58,557 bases of DNA, taken from contig JAYVJM010000091.1 in the NCBI GenBank assembly GCA_043769275.1, forward strand, positions 1 through 58,557. The letters run 5' to 3'. The DNA comes from JAYVJM01 sp043769275 (GTDB lineage Bacteria > Pseudomonadota > Gammaproteobacteria > Pseudomonadales > UBA7239). The notes under the pieces were generated by a model. The model made no database searches, was not told the DNA's origin, and saw nothing but the letters and a program-made list of their open reading frames with translations. Within the stretch, counting starts at the first letter, position 1. Every line of letters begins with the position of its first letter. Positions 45,090 to 53,560 of the stretch are shown here, piece after piece. The position numbers were made by a program, and so were the translations under genes.

Positions 45090-45572
45090 ATGGGAACAAA
45101 CTCCGCGCTCGCTCTTGTCAGCGAAACGTCAGCTTCTAGCCAACAAAAAATATGGCCAGCACACCACAATCTCCAGCCAAGTGCTGATACTCAGGATCAT
45201 TTCATTCATCGTAACGGCGTTGAATTCGCCGGTACGCATTTGATTTTTGATTTTTGGGGCGCACACAAGCTCGATGATCTCAAATTGATGGAGCAGGCCA
45301 TGCGCGACAGCGTAGTGGCTGCCGGCGCAACGCTGTTGCACATCCATCTGCACCACTTTACACCCAATGGTGGCATTTCTGGCGTGGCGGTATTGGCGGA
45401 ATCACATATCAGCGTCCATACGTGGCCTGAGCGTGGATTTGCGGCATTTGACGTGTTTATGTGCGGTGATGCAGAGCCAGAAAAGGCAATTGCGGTGTTA
45501 AAAAAAGCATTTACACCTAAGCGTATGAACATCACTGAGCATCTACGTGGAGTGACGCAAAGCGATGACTAA
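45090..45572 (+). CDS. speD: S-adenosylmethionine decarboxylase proenzyme
   Basis: SpeD makes decarboxylated SAM, the aminopropyl donor for spermidine. It is the short prokaryotic class 1B type, which self-cleaves before a serine that becomes the pyruvoyl cofactor: here E104-S105 in VLAESHISVHTWPERG. GTHLIFDFWGAHKLDD and HHFTPNGGISGVAV are also typical. The ATG at 45090 has GAGGG eight bases upstream; the frame opens at 45075. At 160 residues it has about 35 more at the N-terminus than many class 1B enzymes. It overlaps speE by eight bases. Confidence 0.92.
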   Translation: MGTNSALALVSETSASSQQKIWPAHHNLQPSADTQDHFIHRNGVEFAGTHLIFDFWGAHKLDDLKLMEQAMRDSVVAAGATLLHIHLHHFTPNGGISGVAVLAESHISVHTWPERGFAAFDVFMCGDAEPEKAIAVLKKAFTPKRMNITEHLRGVTQSDD

Positions 45573-46428
45573 GACGTGGAATGAAACGCTGTACGATGCG
45601 TGGGGTCAACGTCACGACATTGATAAGGTCTATTTTGAGTTTGATACCGGCCATCAGCAATTGATGATCTTCCATAACGCGCTGTTCGGGCGCGTGATGA
45701 CACTTGATGGTGTGGTGCAAACCACCGAAAAAGACGAGTTTATCTACCATGAAATGATGACCCATGTGCCGATTCTGGCACATGGTAAAGTCAAGCGCGT
45801 GCTAATTATTGGCGGTGGTGACGGCGGCATTTTGCGCGAAGTGTGTCGTCACAAGACGGTCGAGCATGTTACGCAGGTTGAAATAGACAAAGCCGTGATT
45901 GATATGGCGATCGAGTACCTGCCAAGCCATTCAGCCGGTGCTTATGACGATCCGCGCGCCAATGTCGTTATTGATGACGGCTGCCGTTTTGTTGCGCAGT
46001 GTCAGGAAAAATTCGACATTATTATTTCTGATTCAACAGACCCCATCGGTCCAGGCGAAGTGTTGTTTACCAGCCAGTTTTACAGCGATTGTAAGCGCTG
46101 CTTGAATGATGGCGGCATTATGGTCACGCAAAATGGCGTGGTGTTCATGCAATTGGATGAGGTGAAAACCACGGCTCAACGCATGGCATTGACCTTTGGC
46201 GATGTGCATTTTTATAGCGCAGCCGTGCCTACCTACGTTGGTGGCATTATGACTTTTGCTTGGTCAAGTGATGATAAAACGCTACGTCATGTGGATGCCA
46301 AAACATTGCGTGAGCGCTTCAAAGCGGCAGGCATTAAAACACGCTATTACAATCCAGACATTCACGCGGCTTCTTTTTGTTTGCCGCAATATGTATTGGA
46401 AGCGATAGGCAAAGCCGACAACCGCTGA
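45565..46428 (+). CDS. speE: Spermidine synthase
   Basis: SpeE transfers the aminopropyl group from decarboxylated SAM to putrescine. The 287 residues contain IIGGGDGGILREV (nucleotide-binding loop), the acidic QVEIDKAVIDMA, IDDGCRFV and the substrate loop DSTDPIGPGEVLF. Length and motifs match the bacterial family. It starts inside the end of speD (eight-base overlap), so the two are coupled, and is followed by a decarboxylase gene that can supply the diamine. Confidence 0.96.
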   Translation: MTKTWNETLYDAWGQRHDIDKVYFEFDTGHQQLMIFHNALFGRVMTLDGVVQTTEKDEFIYHEMMTHVPILAHGKVKRVLIIGGGDGGILREVCRHKTVEHVTQVEIDKAVIDMAIEYLPSHSAGAYDDPRANVVIDDGCRFVAQCQEKFDIIISDSTDPIGPGEVLFTSQFYSDCKRCLNDGGIMVTQNGVVFMQLDEVKTTAQRMALTFGDVHFYSAAVPTYVGGIMTFAWSSDDKTLRHVDAKTLRERFKAAGIKTRYYNPDIHAASFCLPQYVLEAIGKADNR

Positions 46429-46506
46429 TTTACGCTTATCTAAAAAATGGGGGGGGCAGCCATACACCGCGCTTTCTTCTTTTTACTCTGAAATGGGGCC
46501 TTTATC

Positions 46507-47661
46507 ATGGCAAACCTGTTCTCGGAAGTTCTTTTTTCTGAAGCTAAAACACAAGCTCTGGTGAGCCAGTACGGCTCACCCTGCATGCTGCTGGATTGCG
46601 AAAAGCTCGCCGATCAGTACCGGCAATTGTCGGCCGCGCTGCCGAATGTGGGCTTGTTTTATGCGGTAAAAGCCTTTCCGCATGAAGCTATTGTGAACAC
46701 GCTCAATCAACTGGGTGCTGGTTTTGATATTGCCACTACGGGTGAGATCAGCTTGCTGCGCAGCGAGCATATCAATCCGCGTCGCACCATTCATACGCAT
46801 CCCATTAAAAAAGACCGCGACATACGCGACGCTTTACGTTTTGGTTGCAGCACCTTTGTTGTCGATAATTATGCAGAGCTGAAGAAGTTCCGCAAATATG
46901 GCAGCCGTGTTGGCTTGCTGTTGCGCGTGTCGTTTCGCAGCCCAGATTGCGCTGTTGATTTGTCGAAAAAGTTTGGTTGTCAGCCAGAAGAAGTGCAGGT
47001 TTTATTGGCGCAAGCAAGTGCGCTTGGCTTGCATGTTAAGGGCTTGTCTTTCCATGTCGGCTCACAGTCTACTAGCCCCAATGCGCATGTTGCTGCTATT
47101 CATGCCTGCCGCGAACTCATTGAAAACGCGTCGTTGCCGCTGCGCATACTCGATATCGGCGGCGGCTTTCCGGTGGATTATGATCAGGCAAATGATATGG
47201 ATATTGCCGCATTTTGCGCCCCGATTCGCGCGGCATTGGCGCAATTGCCAAAAAATGTTGACGTTATCGCTGAGCCTGGTCGCTTTTTGATAGCTCCCGC
47301 CTGCGCGACGATTGTCTCTGTAGTGGGCAAAGCCTTGCGTGGCGATCAGCCGTGGTACTATCTGGATGATGGCGTGTACGGCATGTTCAGTGGTCGTTTG
47401 TTCGACCATGCGCGCTACCCGCTGCACGTTTTTCGCACGGGTGTCGCCGTGTCTTCTGTTTTGGCGGGGCCAACGTGCGACAGTATCGACGTGATTGAGG
47501 AGGATATTCAATTGCCTGAGCTGGAGGTGGGTGATTTGGTAGTAGGGTGCATGATGGGCGCTTATACGGCGGCTACGGCCACCACGTTTAACTCACTGCC
47601 CGTGCCGCGCGTGGTGGTGTTTGGTGAGCCAGTACGGGCCAAATTGGCGTATATATCCTGA
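46507..47661 (+). CDS. speC: Ornithine/lysine decarboxylase-like enzyme (alanine racemase fold)
   Basis: This is a group IV PLP decarboxylase of 384 residues. The cofactor lysine is K55 in FYAVKAFP. HVGSQST, the phosphate loop GGGFP, EPGRFL, DDGVYGMFSGRLFDHARYP and the active-site C324-D-S-I-D (GPTCDSID) follow the eukaryotic-type ornithine decarboxylase pattern found in Pseudomonas, rather than diaminopimelate decarboxylase, which has CES-type residues. With speD and speE just upstream it probably makes putrescine. Lysine as a second substrate cannot be excluded. Confidence 0.82.
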   Translation: MANLFSEVLFSEAKTQALVSQYGSPCMLLDCEKLADQYRQLSAALPNVGLFYAVKAFPHEAIVNTLNQLGAGFDIATTGEISLLRSEHINPRRTIHTHPIKKDRDIRDALRFGCSTFVVDNYAELKKFRKYGSRVGLLLRVSFRSPDCAVDLSKKFGCQPEEVQVLLAQASALGLHVKGLSFHVGSQSTSPNAHVAAIHACRELIENASLPLRILDIGGGFPVDYDQANDMDIAAFCAPIRAALAQLPKNVDVIAEPGRFLIAPACATIVSVVGKALRGDQPWYYLDDGVYGMFSGRLFDHARYPLHVFRTGVAVSSVLAGPTCDSIDVIEEDIQLPELEVGDLVVGCMMGAYTAATATTFNSLPVPRVVVFGEPVRAKLAYIS

Positions 47662-47664
47662 TGA

Positions 47665-47677
47665 CTGATGTTGCGCA
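47665..47677 (+). repeat. Solitary IS-terminus-like sequence
   Basis: CTGATGTTGCGCA matches 12 of 13 bases of the IS terminus CTGATGTTACGCA seen at both window ends. No transposase or second terminus lies next to it, and the following bases differ from the IS. It may be a remnant, or chance. Confidence 0.35.
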
Positions 47678-47689
47678 ACGTAGCAATAT

Positions 47690-47761
47690 CCATTCGGGCT
47701 GAGCCTGTCGAAGCCTTATCTTCTGTAGTAGGCAGTCCTTCGACAAACTCAGGGCGAACGG
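47690..47761. repeat. Dispersed inverted-repeat element, copy 2
   Basis: Arms CCATTCGGGCTGAGCCTGTC... (47690-47715) and its diverged inverse ...ACTCAGGGCGAACGG (47737-47761) could fold into a long stem with five mismatches in 24 positions around a loop of about 20 bases. It lies between the decarboxylase gene and a convergent gene and may also end transcription. It is related to copy 1 at 36653-36720. Confidence 0.65.
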
Positions 47762-47823
47762 ATAACTTGTCAATTTGGGAAGATACTTGTCACCAATTCC
47801 TTAAAAAAACCGGCTAAGCAATC

Positions 47824-48246
47824 TCACGCAGGCTCCAATACCACCACAGGCAGTTCTCGTGTGGTTTTCTTTTGATATTCAATGTAATCGGGAAAAATGG
47901 CGGTCATGATGCCCCATAGCGTTTGGCGCTCTTTGCCCTCTGCTACGCGCATTTTTACAGCCATTTTCTCGGCTTTAACTTGAATATGTGCAAGTGGGTT
48001 CGCGCACAGGTTTTGATACCACGCGGGTGGAATGTCGCTGCCGCCTTTTGATCCCATTACCACGTAGTTATTGCCGTGCTTGCCGTAAATGAGTGCCACC
48101 TGTCGAATTTCGCCTGATTTTTTGCCGGTGGTGCTGAGTATCAGGCAGGGGCTGCCGTACATGATGTGGCCGTCTTCGCCGTTGCTGGCCAGATAGCGGC
48201 GGATGTGGTCTTTCATCATGTCAATGGGACTGTTGGTATTGCTCAT
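47824..48246 (-). CDS. Deazaflavin-type nitroreductase family protein
   Basis: The 140 residues contain HIMYGSPCLILSTTGKKSGE, RQVALIYGKHGNNYVVMGSKGG and PPAWYQNLCANPLAHIQVK, the pattern of the Ddn-like split-barrel family first known as F420-dependent reductases in mycobacteria. Proteobacterial members are common, but their cofactor is mostly unproven; F420, FMN or another flavin is possible. No signal or membrane segment is seen. The start overlaps the stop of apeB by four bases, so the two are likely co-translated. Confidence 0.8.
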   Translation of the reverse strand: MSNTNSPIDMMKDHIRRYLASNGEDGHIMYGSPCLILSTTGKKSGEIRQVALIYGKHGNNYVVMGSKGGSDIPPAWYQNLCANPLAHIQVKAEKMAVKMRVAEGKERQTLWGIMTAIFPDYIEYQKKTTRELPVVVLEPA

Positions 48247-49571
48247 GGCGTGTCTCCAGTTGAGCGATTGAAAAATGCGCTTAGCGTTTTTTGCAGATAC
48301 GCCACATCCAAAACGCCGGCCAGTTCGCGTATCGAATGCATAGCAAAGGTTGGTACGCCGATATCCACGGTGTCCACACCCACGGCGGCGGCGGTGAGGG
48401 GGCCTATCGTGCTGCCGCAGCCCATGTCGCTACGTGCCACGAAGTTTTGCAGCGGAATATTGTGGCGAAGGCATAAATCGCGCAGCAGTGCTTGGGTTTT
48501 GCTATTGCTGGCATAACGCTGATTGGCGTTAATTTTTAGCGCAGGGCCGCCATTCAGTAATGGGCGATGATTTTCGTCGTGTTTTTCGCTGTAATTCGGA
48601 TGAAGTCCGTGGGCGTTGTCGGCGGAAATCAGCAGCGAGCGGGCAATCGTGCGTTCGTAGTTTTCAACAGGAGAGCCTTCCATCAGCAAACTCTCGCCAG
48701 CACCCAGCCAGCGTTCCAGCACTGCACGCAAAAATGCGCCTTGTGCGCCGCACGCGGATACGCTGCCCACTTCTTCATGGTCGGTGCATGCGAGCACGCA
48801 GGCTTGATCCGCATTTGCTTGCAGCAGTGCTTGTAGACCACAAAAACAGCTCAAAAGATTGTCCAGTCGCGCACTTGCAATAAATTGTTGGCGCAGGCCA
48901 ATGAGTGCCGGTGCCTGTGTGTCGTACAGGGAAAGCTCGTAATCCAGCACGCATTCCGCATCACAATTTGGCTGTTCCAGGCGCAGTTGTGCGAGCAGAA
49001 CATTGTGAAAATCTGTTGCGGCTACAGCGTCGTCGACTTGCAATAAGAGCGGGGGCAATTCTTTTTGGGCGTTGATGGCGCGACCATTGTTGACATCTCT
49101 GTCTAGGTGAATGGCGAGGCTGGGAATGGTCGCCACGGCGTGGCGGAAATCAACCAGTGCGGTCGCTAATACGCCATTTTTTTGACGGTAATGTACCCGT
49201 CCGGCAATGGACAAATCACGATCAAACCACGGGTGCAGCAGCGCGCCGCCGTAGACCTCGACACCCAGTTGCAGATAGCCAAAACGCAGCATGTCTGGCT
49301 GTGGTTTGATTTTTAGGCAAGGGCTGTCAGTGTGCGCGCCAACCAGCCGCACTCCGTGCTCTTGTGGTGTGTTTTTGCCGCTAGTCCATGCAATGAGTGA
49401 TGAGTCGTTGCGCGTCACTAGGTACTTTTTTTGGGGTTGTATTTGCCATCTTTCTCCTTCGTTAAGCGCTTCAAAACCTGCCGCTAGGAGTTGCTTGCGC
49501 ATCTGGGATACGGCGTGAAATGGCGTAGGCGATTGCTGGAGAAAATCAAGAATGGCTATGGGGTGGGTCAT
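48243..49571 (-). CDS. apeB: M18 family aminopeptidase 2
   Basis: This zinc aminopeptidase of the aspartyl aminopeptidase family is cytoplasmic and about 440 residues long. It begins with ILDFLQQSPTPFHAV. VGAHTDSPCLKIKP carries the first metal-binding His and Asp. CTDHEEVGS holds the catalytic and metal acids. SADNAHGLHPNY, RSDMGCGSTIGP and TVDIGVPTFAMHSIRE complete the site. It likely acts in peptide turnover, preferring acidic or neutral N-termini as in relatives. It is upstream of, and overlaps, the deazaflavin-type gene. Confidence 0.93.
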   Translation of the reverse strand: MTHPIAILDFLQQSPTPFHAVSQMRKQLLAAGFEALNEGERWQIQPQKKYLVTRNDSSLIAWTSGKNTPQEHGVRLVGAHTDSPCLKIKPQPDMLRFGYLQLGVEVYGGALLHPWFDRDLSIAGRVHYRQKNGVLATALVDFRHAVATIPSLAIHLDRDVNNGRAINAQKELPPLLLQVDDAVAATDFHNVLLAQLRLEQPNCDAECVLDYELSLYDTQAPALIGLRQQFIASARLDNLLSCFCGLQALLQANADQACVLACTDHEEVGSVSACGAQGAFLRAVLERWLGAGESLLMEGSPVENYERTIARSLLISADNAHGLHPNYSEKHDENHRPLLNGGPALKINANQRYASNSKTQALLRDLCLRHNIPLQNFVARSDMGCGSTIGPLTAAAVGVDTVDIGVPTFAMHSIRELAGVLDVAYLQKTLSAFFNRSTGDTP

Positions 49572-49639
49572 GGCGGCACTGAAAAGTGGAAACAGGGATT
49601 TAGTATAACCACGAGAGTCTTGTCTTATCGCTTCCTAAT

Positions 49640-50185
49640 TTATGAAGGCGACTGCCATGTTTCCGGCAGCACGGTGATGCTGCTTGTATTGTTGCTGACG
49701 GTTGCTTGGCCGTCTTGCATAAACAGGTGTAAATCCATATTGCGCGTTGCCAATAAAGCCATCGCGTCAGTGACTTCTTTGGATAGAAAAAATACGGATA
49801 AATTTTCAAAGCGCGCCAATTTCTGCCGGTTTTTTTCCCACCAAGGCTGCGCTGTGCGTGCGCCGTAGCAGTAAATGGAGACGCGACGCGCGCGGCCACA
49901 GGCTTTGCGAATGCGGCTTTCATCAGGCATGCCTATTTCTATCCAGTGCGTGATGGTACCCGTCGAGTCTTTGTCCCATAAGTCAGGTTCATTTTCACTG
50001 GAAAGTCCACGCGTGAACTGGAGTGAGTCGCTGGCGTGTAAAGCAAACGCCAATAGCCTGAGCATTAATCGCTCTTCGGTTTCTGATGGATGGCAAGCTA
50101 AAGTCAGGTTGTGTTGAGCGTAATAGTGCCTGTCCATATCGGCAATTTGGAGAGAGGCTTTGTAAATAGTGGCCTTCATCGCCAT
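49640..50185 (-). CDS. yaeQ: YaeQ family protein
   Basis: The 181 residues match the YaeQ family, whose fold resembles PD-(D/E)XK nucleases and whose role is unsettled. Recognisable parts are MKATIYKASLQIADMDRHYY near the start, LTLACHPSETEERLMLRLLAFAL, GLSSENEPDLWDKD (acidic site residues) and HWIEIGMPDESRIRKA. A second in-frame ATG two codons in is an equally good start. It is a single gene between apeB and the divergent lemA, with no obvious partner. Confidence 0.92.
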   Translation of the reverse strand: MAMKATIYKASLQIADMDRHYYAQHNLTLACHPSETEERLMLRLLAFALHASDSLQFTRGLSSENEPDLWDKDSTGTITHWIEIGMPDESRIRKACGRARRVSIYCYGARTAQPWWEKNRQKLARFENLSVFFLSKEVTDAMALLATRNMDLHLFMQDGQATVSNNTSSITVLPETWQSPS

Positions 50186-50379
50186 AGTGTTTTGCCTGAT
50201 TTAAAAAAAGTGTATTTTTTTTGTCGTGTAAGTGCGTGATGGATTAAAGCCAATTTGAGCAACCGCTTTTTGTGAAAAGGGTCTATTCTTTGATCGCTTT
50301 GGCTACTCGTTAGCGGCCACTTACACAAAGCCTGAAACAAACTATAACAGTTGGCCGGTATTGCTGCAGGAGATATTCC

Positions 50380-50973
50380 ATGAGTCACAGTCTTATTTTG
50401 TTCATTGTATTGATAGCGTTAGCTGTCTACATCATTAGCTTATTCAACAGGCTGGTGGCCTTACAGAATCGCTACAAAAATGGGTTCGCGCAAATTGATG
50501 TGCAATTGAAGCGCCGTTACGACCTGATTCCTAATCTTGTTGAAACAGCAAAAGCCTATGTGTCACATGAAAGCAAAACGCTAGAGGCGGTCATACAAGC
50601 GCGCAATCAAGCACAAACACAGCTCGTGCAGGCTGCGGCCAATCCTGGTGACGGTCAATCTATGCGAGGTCTGTCGCAGGCAGAGCAGCAACTGGGTGGA
50701 GCATTAGGGCAATTAAAAGTCACAATGGAAGCCTACCCAGACTTGAAAGCCAGCCAAAACATGGCGCAATTGTCAGAGGAGCTAACTAGCACGGAGAATA
50801 AAGTCGCTTTTGCGCGCCAAGCATTCAATGATGCGGTAGCTGATTACAACACGACGCGGCAAATTTTCCCCGTTAATGTTCTCGCGGGTATCTTTGGCCA
50901 TACACAAGATGCCGCACTTCTCGAATTTGAAGATCACAAAGAAATTCAGGCCGCCCCTAAAGTGAGTTTTTAA
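50380..50973 (+). CDS. lemA: LemA family protein
   Basis: The 197 residues have one N-terminal membrane segment (about 3-23) and then a helical domain. YKNGFAQIDVQLKRRYDLIPNLVET and the tail YNTTRQIFPVNVLAGIFG, each quoted in part, are LemA hallmarks. AGGAGAT lies before the ATG. LemA proteins of unknown biochemical role are usually encoded next to an M48 peptidase, as here (19 bases before the next gene), suggesting a joint envelope function. Confidence 0.94.
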   Translation: MSHSLILFIVLIALAVYIISLFNRLVALQNRYKNGFAQIDVQLKRRYDLIPNLVETAKAYVSHESKTLEAVIQARNQAQTQLVQAAANPGDGQSMRGLSQAEQQLGGALGQLKVTMEAYPDLKASQNMAQLSEELTSTENKVAFARQAFNDAVADYNTTRQIFPVNVLAGIFGHTQDAALLEFEDHKEIQAAPKVSF

Positions 50974-50992
50974 TTACAGACCAGCCATTTGC

Positions 50993-52927
50993 ATGAACTT
51001 TTTTCAGGCACAGGATGCCGCCCGCCATAAAACAGCCCTGCTGATAGTGCTGCTTGTCTTGGCCGTTCTATGCTTGATTGGTTTAACGCAGTTGCTGGTG
51101 ATGGCGGTTTTACACTACGGTTCAGCACCGACTTCACAATTGGCACAAGGCAGCCTGTGGTCTGGTTTTTCATGGCTTATGTTGGCGTGTATTGCGGCAG
51201 GCATTATTTCCGTCGTTAGCCTCGCCTCGGTTTATAAAATTGTTCAGCTACGTGCTGGCGGTTCCGCTATTGCCGAACTCCTAGACGGGCATACGCTTGG
51301 TCGCGGAGCTGGCAATTTATCCGAACAAAAAATTCTGAATATTGTGGAAGAAATGGCTATCGCCTCCGGCATGCCTGTGCCGGCCGTATACATCATAGAA
51401 GAGCCTGCCATCAATGCTTTTGCGGCGGGACACGACAGCAAAGACGTTGTTATAGGCGTTACGCGTGGCTGTATTGAGCGCCTCAATCGCGACGAGTTGC
51501 AGGGGGTCATTGCCCACGAATTTAGTCACATTTTCAACGGTGATATGCGTCTAAATTTAAAATTGATCGGCATTTTGCACGGCATTTTATTTATCGGCTT
51601 GCTGGGGCGCATGCTGCTGGAAGGTGGAGGCAGTCGCCGTGCTGGCGGTCGTGACGACATGCGCACTGTTATCGTCTTGTTTTTTTTGGGTGTCGGCTTA
51701 ACGATTATTGGCTATAGCGGTGTTTTTTTTGGAAATTTGATTAAGGCCGCCATTAGTCGACAGCGCGAGTTTTTGGCTGATGCCTCTGCTGTGCAATATA
51801 CGCGCAACCCCATTGGTATTGGGGGCGCACTCAAGAAAATTGGTGGTTTTCCTCGCGGCTCGCGCTTGCTGCATCCTAATGCGCAGCAAATAAGTCATTT
51901 GTTTTTTAGCGATGGAATCGGTGCTTCATCGTGGATGTTTTCAACACATCCTTCGCTGGCGCGACGCATAAAGGCTATCGATCCGCACTGGAAGGGCGAC
52001 TATCCCCATGTCGATGCATTAGCCGTTGATAAAGAAATTTCCGCATCGGAAGATGTGCTGCCCAAGGCTGATATTCCATACACGCCGCATCAGGTTGCAG
52101 CAGTCATTACCGGAGCGGCTTTAACGCAAGCTATCAATGGCATTGGCGCACCATCGGCGGAGCATTTGTTGCAGGCGCGTATGGTGCTCACCAGTTTGCC
52201 AGACGATATCAGGCAGTTGAGCTATAAAACACAAGGAGCCGCTGCGCTTATACACTGCTTGTTATTGGACAAAAACCCTGAAAAACATCAACAGCAAATG
52301 GTTTTGCTGAAGGGTCTAATTGACCAAGGTATTTATTCAATATGTGAAAAGGTTAGCGCGGGTATTGCGCATCTGCCCGTTAACTTGCGTTTACCATTGT
52401 TGGATATGTGTTTACCCACACTTAAAACGCTTGATGCAGCGCAGCTTCAGCAATTTATGCGTGTGGTGATGTCGCAAATCAAGGCCGACACACATATTTC
52501 GCTGTTTGAGTGGGCGCTGTATCGTTTGCTGTGTCAGCATCTTGTAGGCCGCCGCCAACACGGCGTGGGTAAGGTGCCGCTGTCTGCGCTTGGTTCAGCG
52601 TGCTGCACGGTGTTGTCTGCGCTGGCTCTGGCAACAAACAACGATCCAGAACACGCCAGAAAGCAGTTTGCGCAAGGCTGGAAAATGCTGACTTTGTCTG
52701 CTGCGGAGATTGAGCTCACTGCGCTCGACAACATGGCAAAGCTCGATCAAGCCGTACAGGCGCTGAAAAAAATACAGCCACTAATGAAGCCGCGTTTATT
52801 AAAGGCCTGCTGCGCAGTGATCGAAAATAATAATTGTTATGGCGAGGAATCCATCGAGTTGTTACGCGCGATAGCAGATACCATTGAAGCGCCTATCCCG
52901 CCTGTTATTACTGCCCCGCGTATTTAA
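50993..52927 (+). CDS. M48 family metallopeptidase (HtpX-like)
   Basis: This is a 644-residue membrane protein with two N-terminal hydrophobic segments, a zinc motif H175-EFSH179 in GVIAHEFSHIFNGDM, further segments around residues 195 and 225, and the downstream ligand region RQREFLADASAVQYTRNP. After about residue 350 comes a long helical, non-catalytic C-terminal part (about 300 residues) also seen in other LemA-linked M48 peptidases and absent from HtpX itself. It is probably an inner-membrane quality-control protease; the substrate is unknown. Confidence 0.9.
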   Translation: MNFFQAQDAARHKTALLIVLLVLAVLCLIGLTQLLVMAVLHYGSAPTSQLAQGSLWSGFSWLMLACIAAGIISVVSLASVYKIVQLRAGGSAIAELLDGHTLGRGAGNLSEQKILNIVEEMAIASGMPVPAVYIIEEPAINAFAAGHDSKDVVIGVTRGCIERLNRDELQGVIAHEFSHIFNGDMRLNLKLIGILHGILFIGLLGRMLLEGGGSRRAGGRDDMRTVIVLFFLGVGLTIIGYSGVFFGNLIKAAISRQREFLADASAVQYTRNPIGIGGALKKIGGFPRGSRLLHPNAQQISHLFFSDGIGASSWMFSTHPSLARRIKAIDPHWKGDYPHVDALAVDKEISASEDVLPKADIPYTPHQVAAVITGAALTQAINGIGAPSAEHLLQARMVLTSLPDDIRQLSYKTQGAAALIHCLLLDKNPEKHQQQMVLLKGLIDQGIYSICEKVSAGIAHLPVNLRLPLLDMCLPTLKTLDAAQLQQFMRVVMSQIKADTHISLFEWALYRLLCQHLVGRRQHGVGKVPLSALGSACCTVLSALALATNNDPEHARKQFAQGWKMLTLSAAEIELTALDNMAKLDQAVQALKKIQPLMKPRLLKACCAVIENNNCYGEESIELLRAIADTIEAPIPPVITAPRI

Positions 52928-53001
52928 AAGCCGCTAGTGTAAAAATTAAATTTCATCTTCATTGGTGGCGGAACAGTAGAGAGAAAGGCTGCATTTTACG
53001 G

Positions 53002-53030
53002 TTGTTCGTGGTCGGTTATGCACTTATACT
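53002..53030 (+). promoter_or_regulatory. Candidate sigma-70 promoter of the atp operon
   Basis: TTGTTC (53002-53007) and TATACT (53025-53030) are separated by exactly 17 bases. They lie 72 bases upstream of atpI in the only sizeable gap before the ATP synthase genes. Confidence 0.55.
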
Positions 53031-53101
53031 ACGCGCCGCTTTGTCGGCTTTAAAGTTCTACCTGTTTGACGGGCTTGTGGCGAGTTAAGGTGGGGATAAG
53101 C

Positions 53102-53494
53102 ATGCAGCACTGCCACGCGACAATTCGCCCGCCCCCGCTTTATCTTGTCAGCGCGGCTCAGTTGGCCGTGCTTGCGCCAGTTCTCTTTGTGGTTTTCTGG
53201 CTGCAGCCATTAGGTGCCAAAGCCTTAGCGATGGGCGCGTCGATTGAGATGGCGGCTAGGTTGTATTTCGGGTTTTATGCTTTTCGTTATATTGGCGCGC
53301 GGCAAATGCAACAGGTGGCACGTGCTTTTCGGCAGGGTGCTGTGGGTAAGTTTGTATTGGTTGTCGTGTTGTTTGGGCTGGTGTTTGCTTACTGCAGGTG
53401 GGCATCTCCGCTGCTGATTTTTTCGGGCTACGTGCTGGCATGGATTTTGGGCTCTGCCTTAAGCGCGAAATTGATAAGTACGTATCGATTTTGA
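53102..53494 (+). CDS. atpI: ATP synthase protein I
   Basis: AtpI helps assemble or stabilise the c-ring. The 130 residues begin at the ATG at 53102, after GGTGGGG. Four hydrophobic segments are visible (around LAVLAPVLFVVFWL, ALAMGASIEMAARLYF, FVLVVVLFGLVFAY and LIFSGYVLAWILGSAL). The call rests on this topology and on its place before atpB; AtpI sequences are poorly conserved. An upstream in-frame start at 53066 is not favoured. Confidence 0.85.
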   Translation: MQHCHATIRPPPLYLVSAAQLAVLAPVLFVVFWLQPLGAKALAMGASIEMAARLYFGFYAFRYIGARQMQQVARAFRQGAVGKFVLVVVLFGLVFAYCRWASPLLIFSGYVLAWILGSALSAKLISTYRF

Positions 53495-53560
53495 TGTTTC
53501 CGTTTGATGTGTTTTAGGGCGGCAATTAGATAAAAATGTATTGAAACGGGTGCACCTTTC

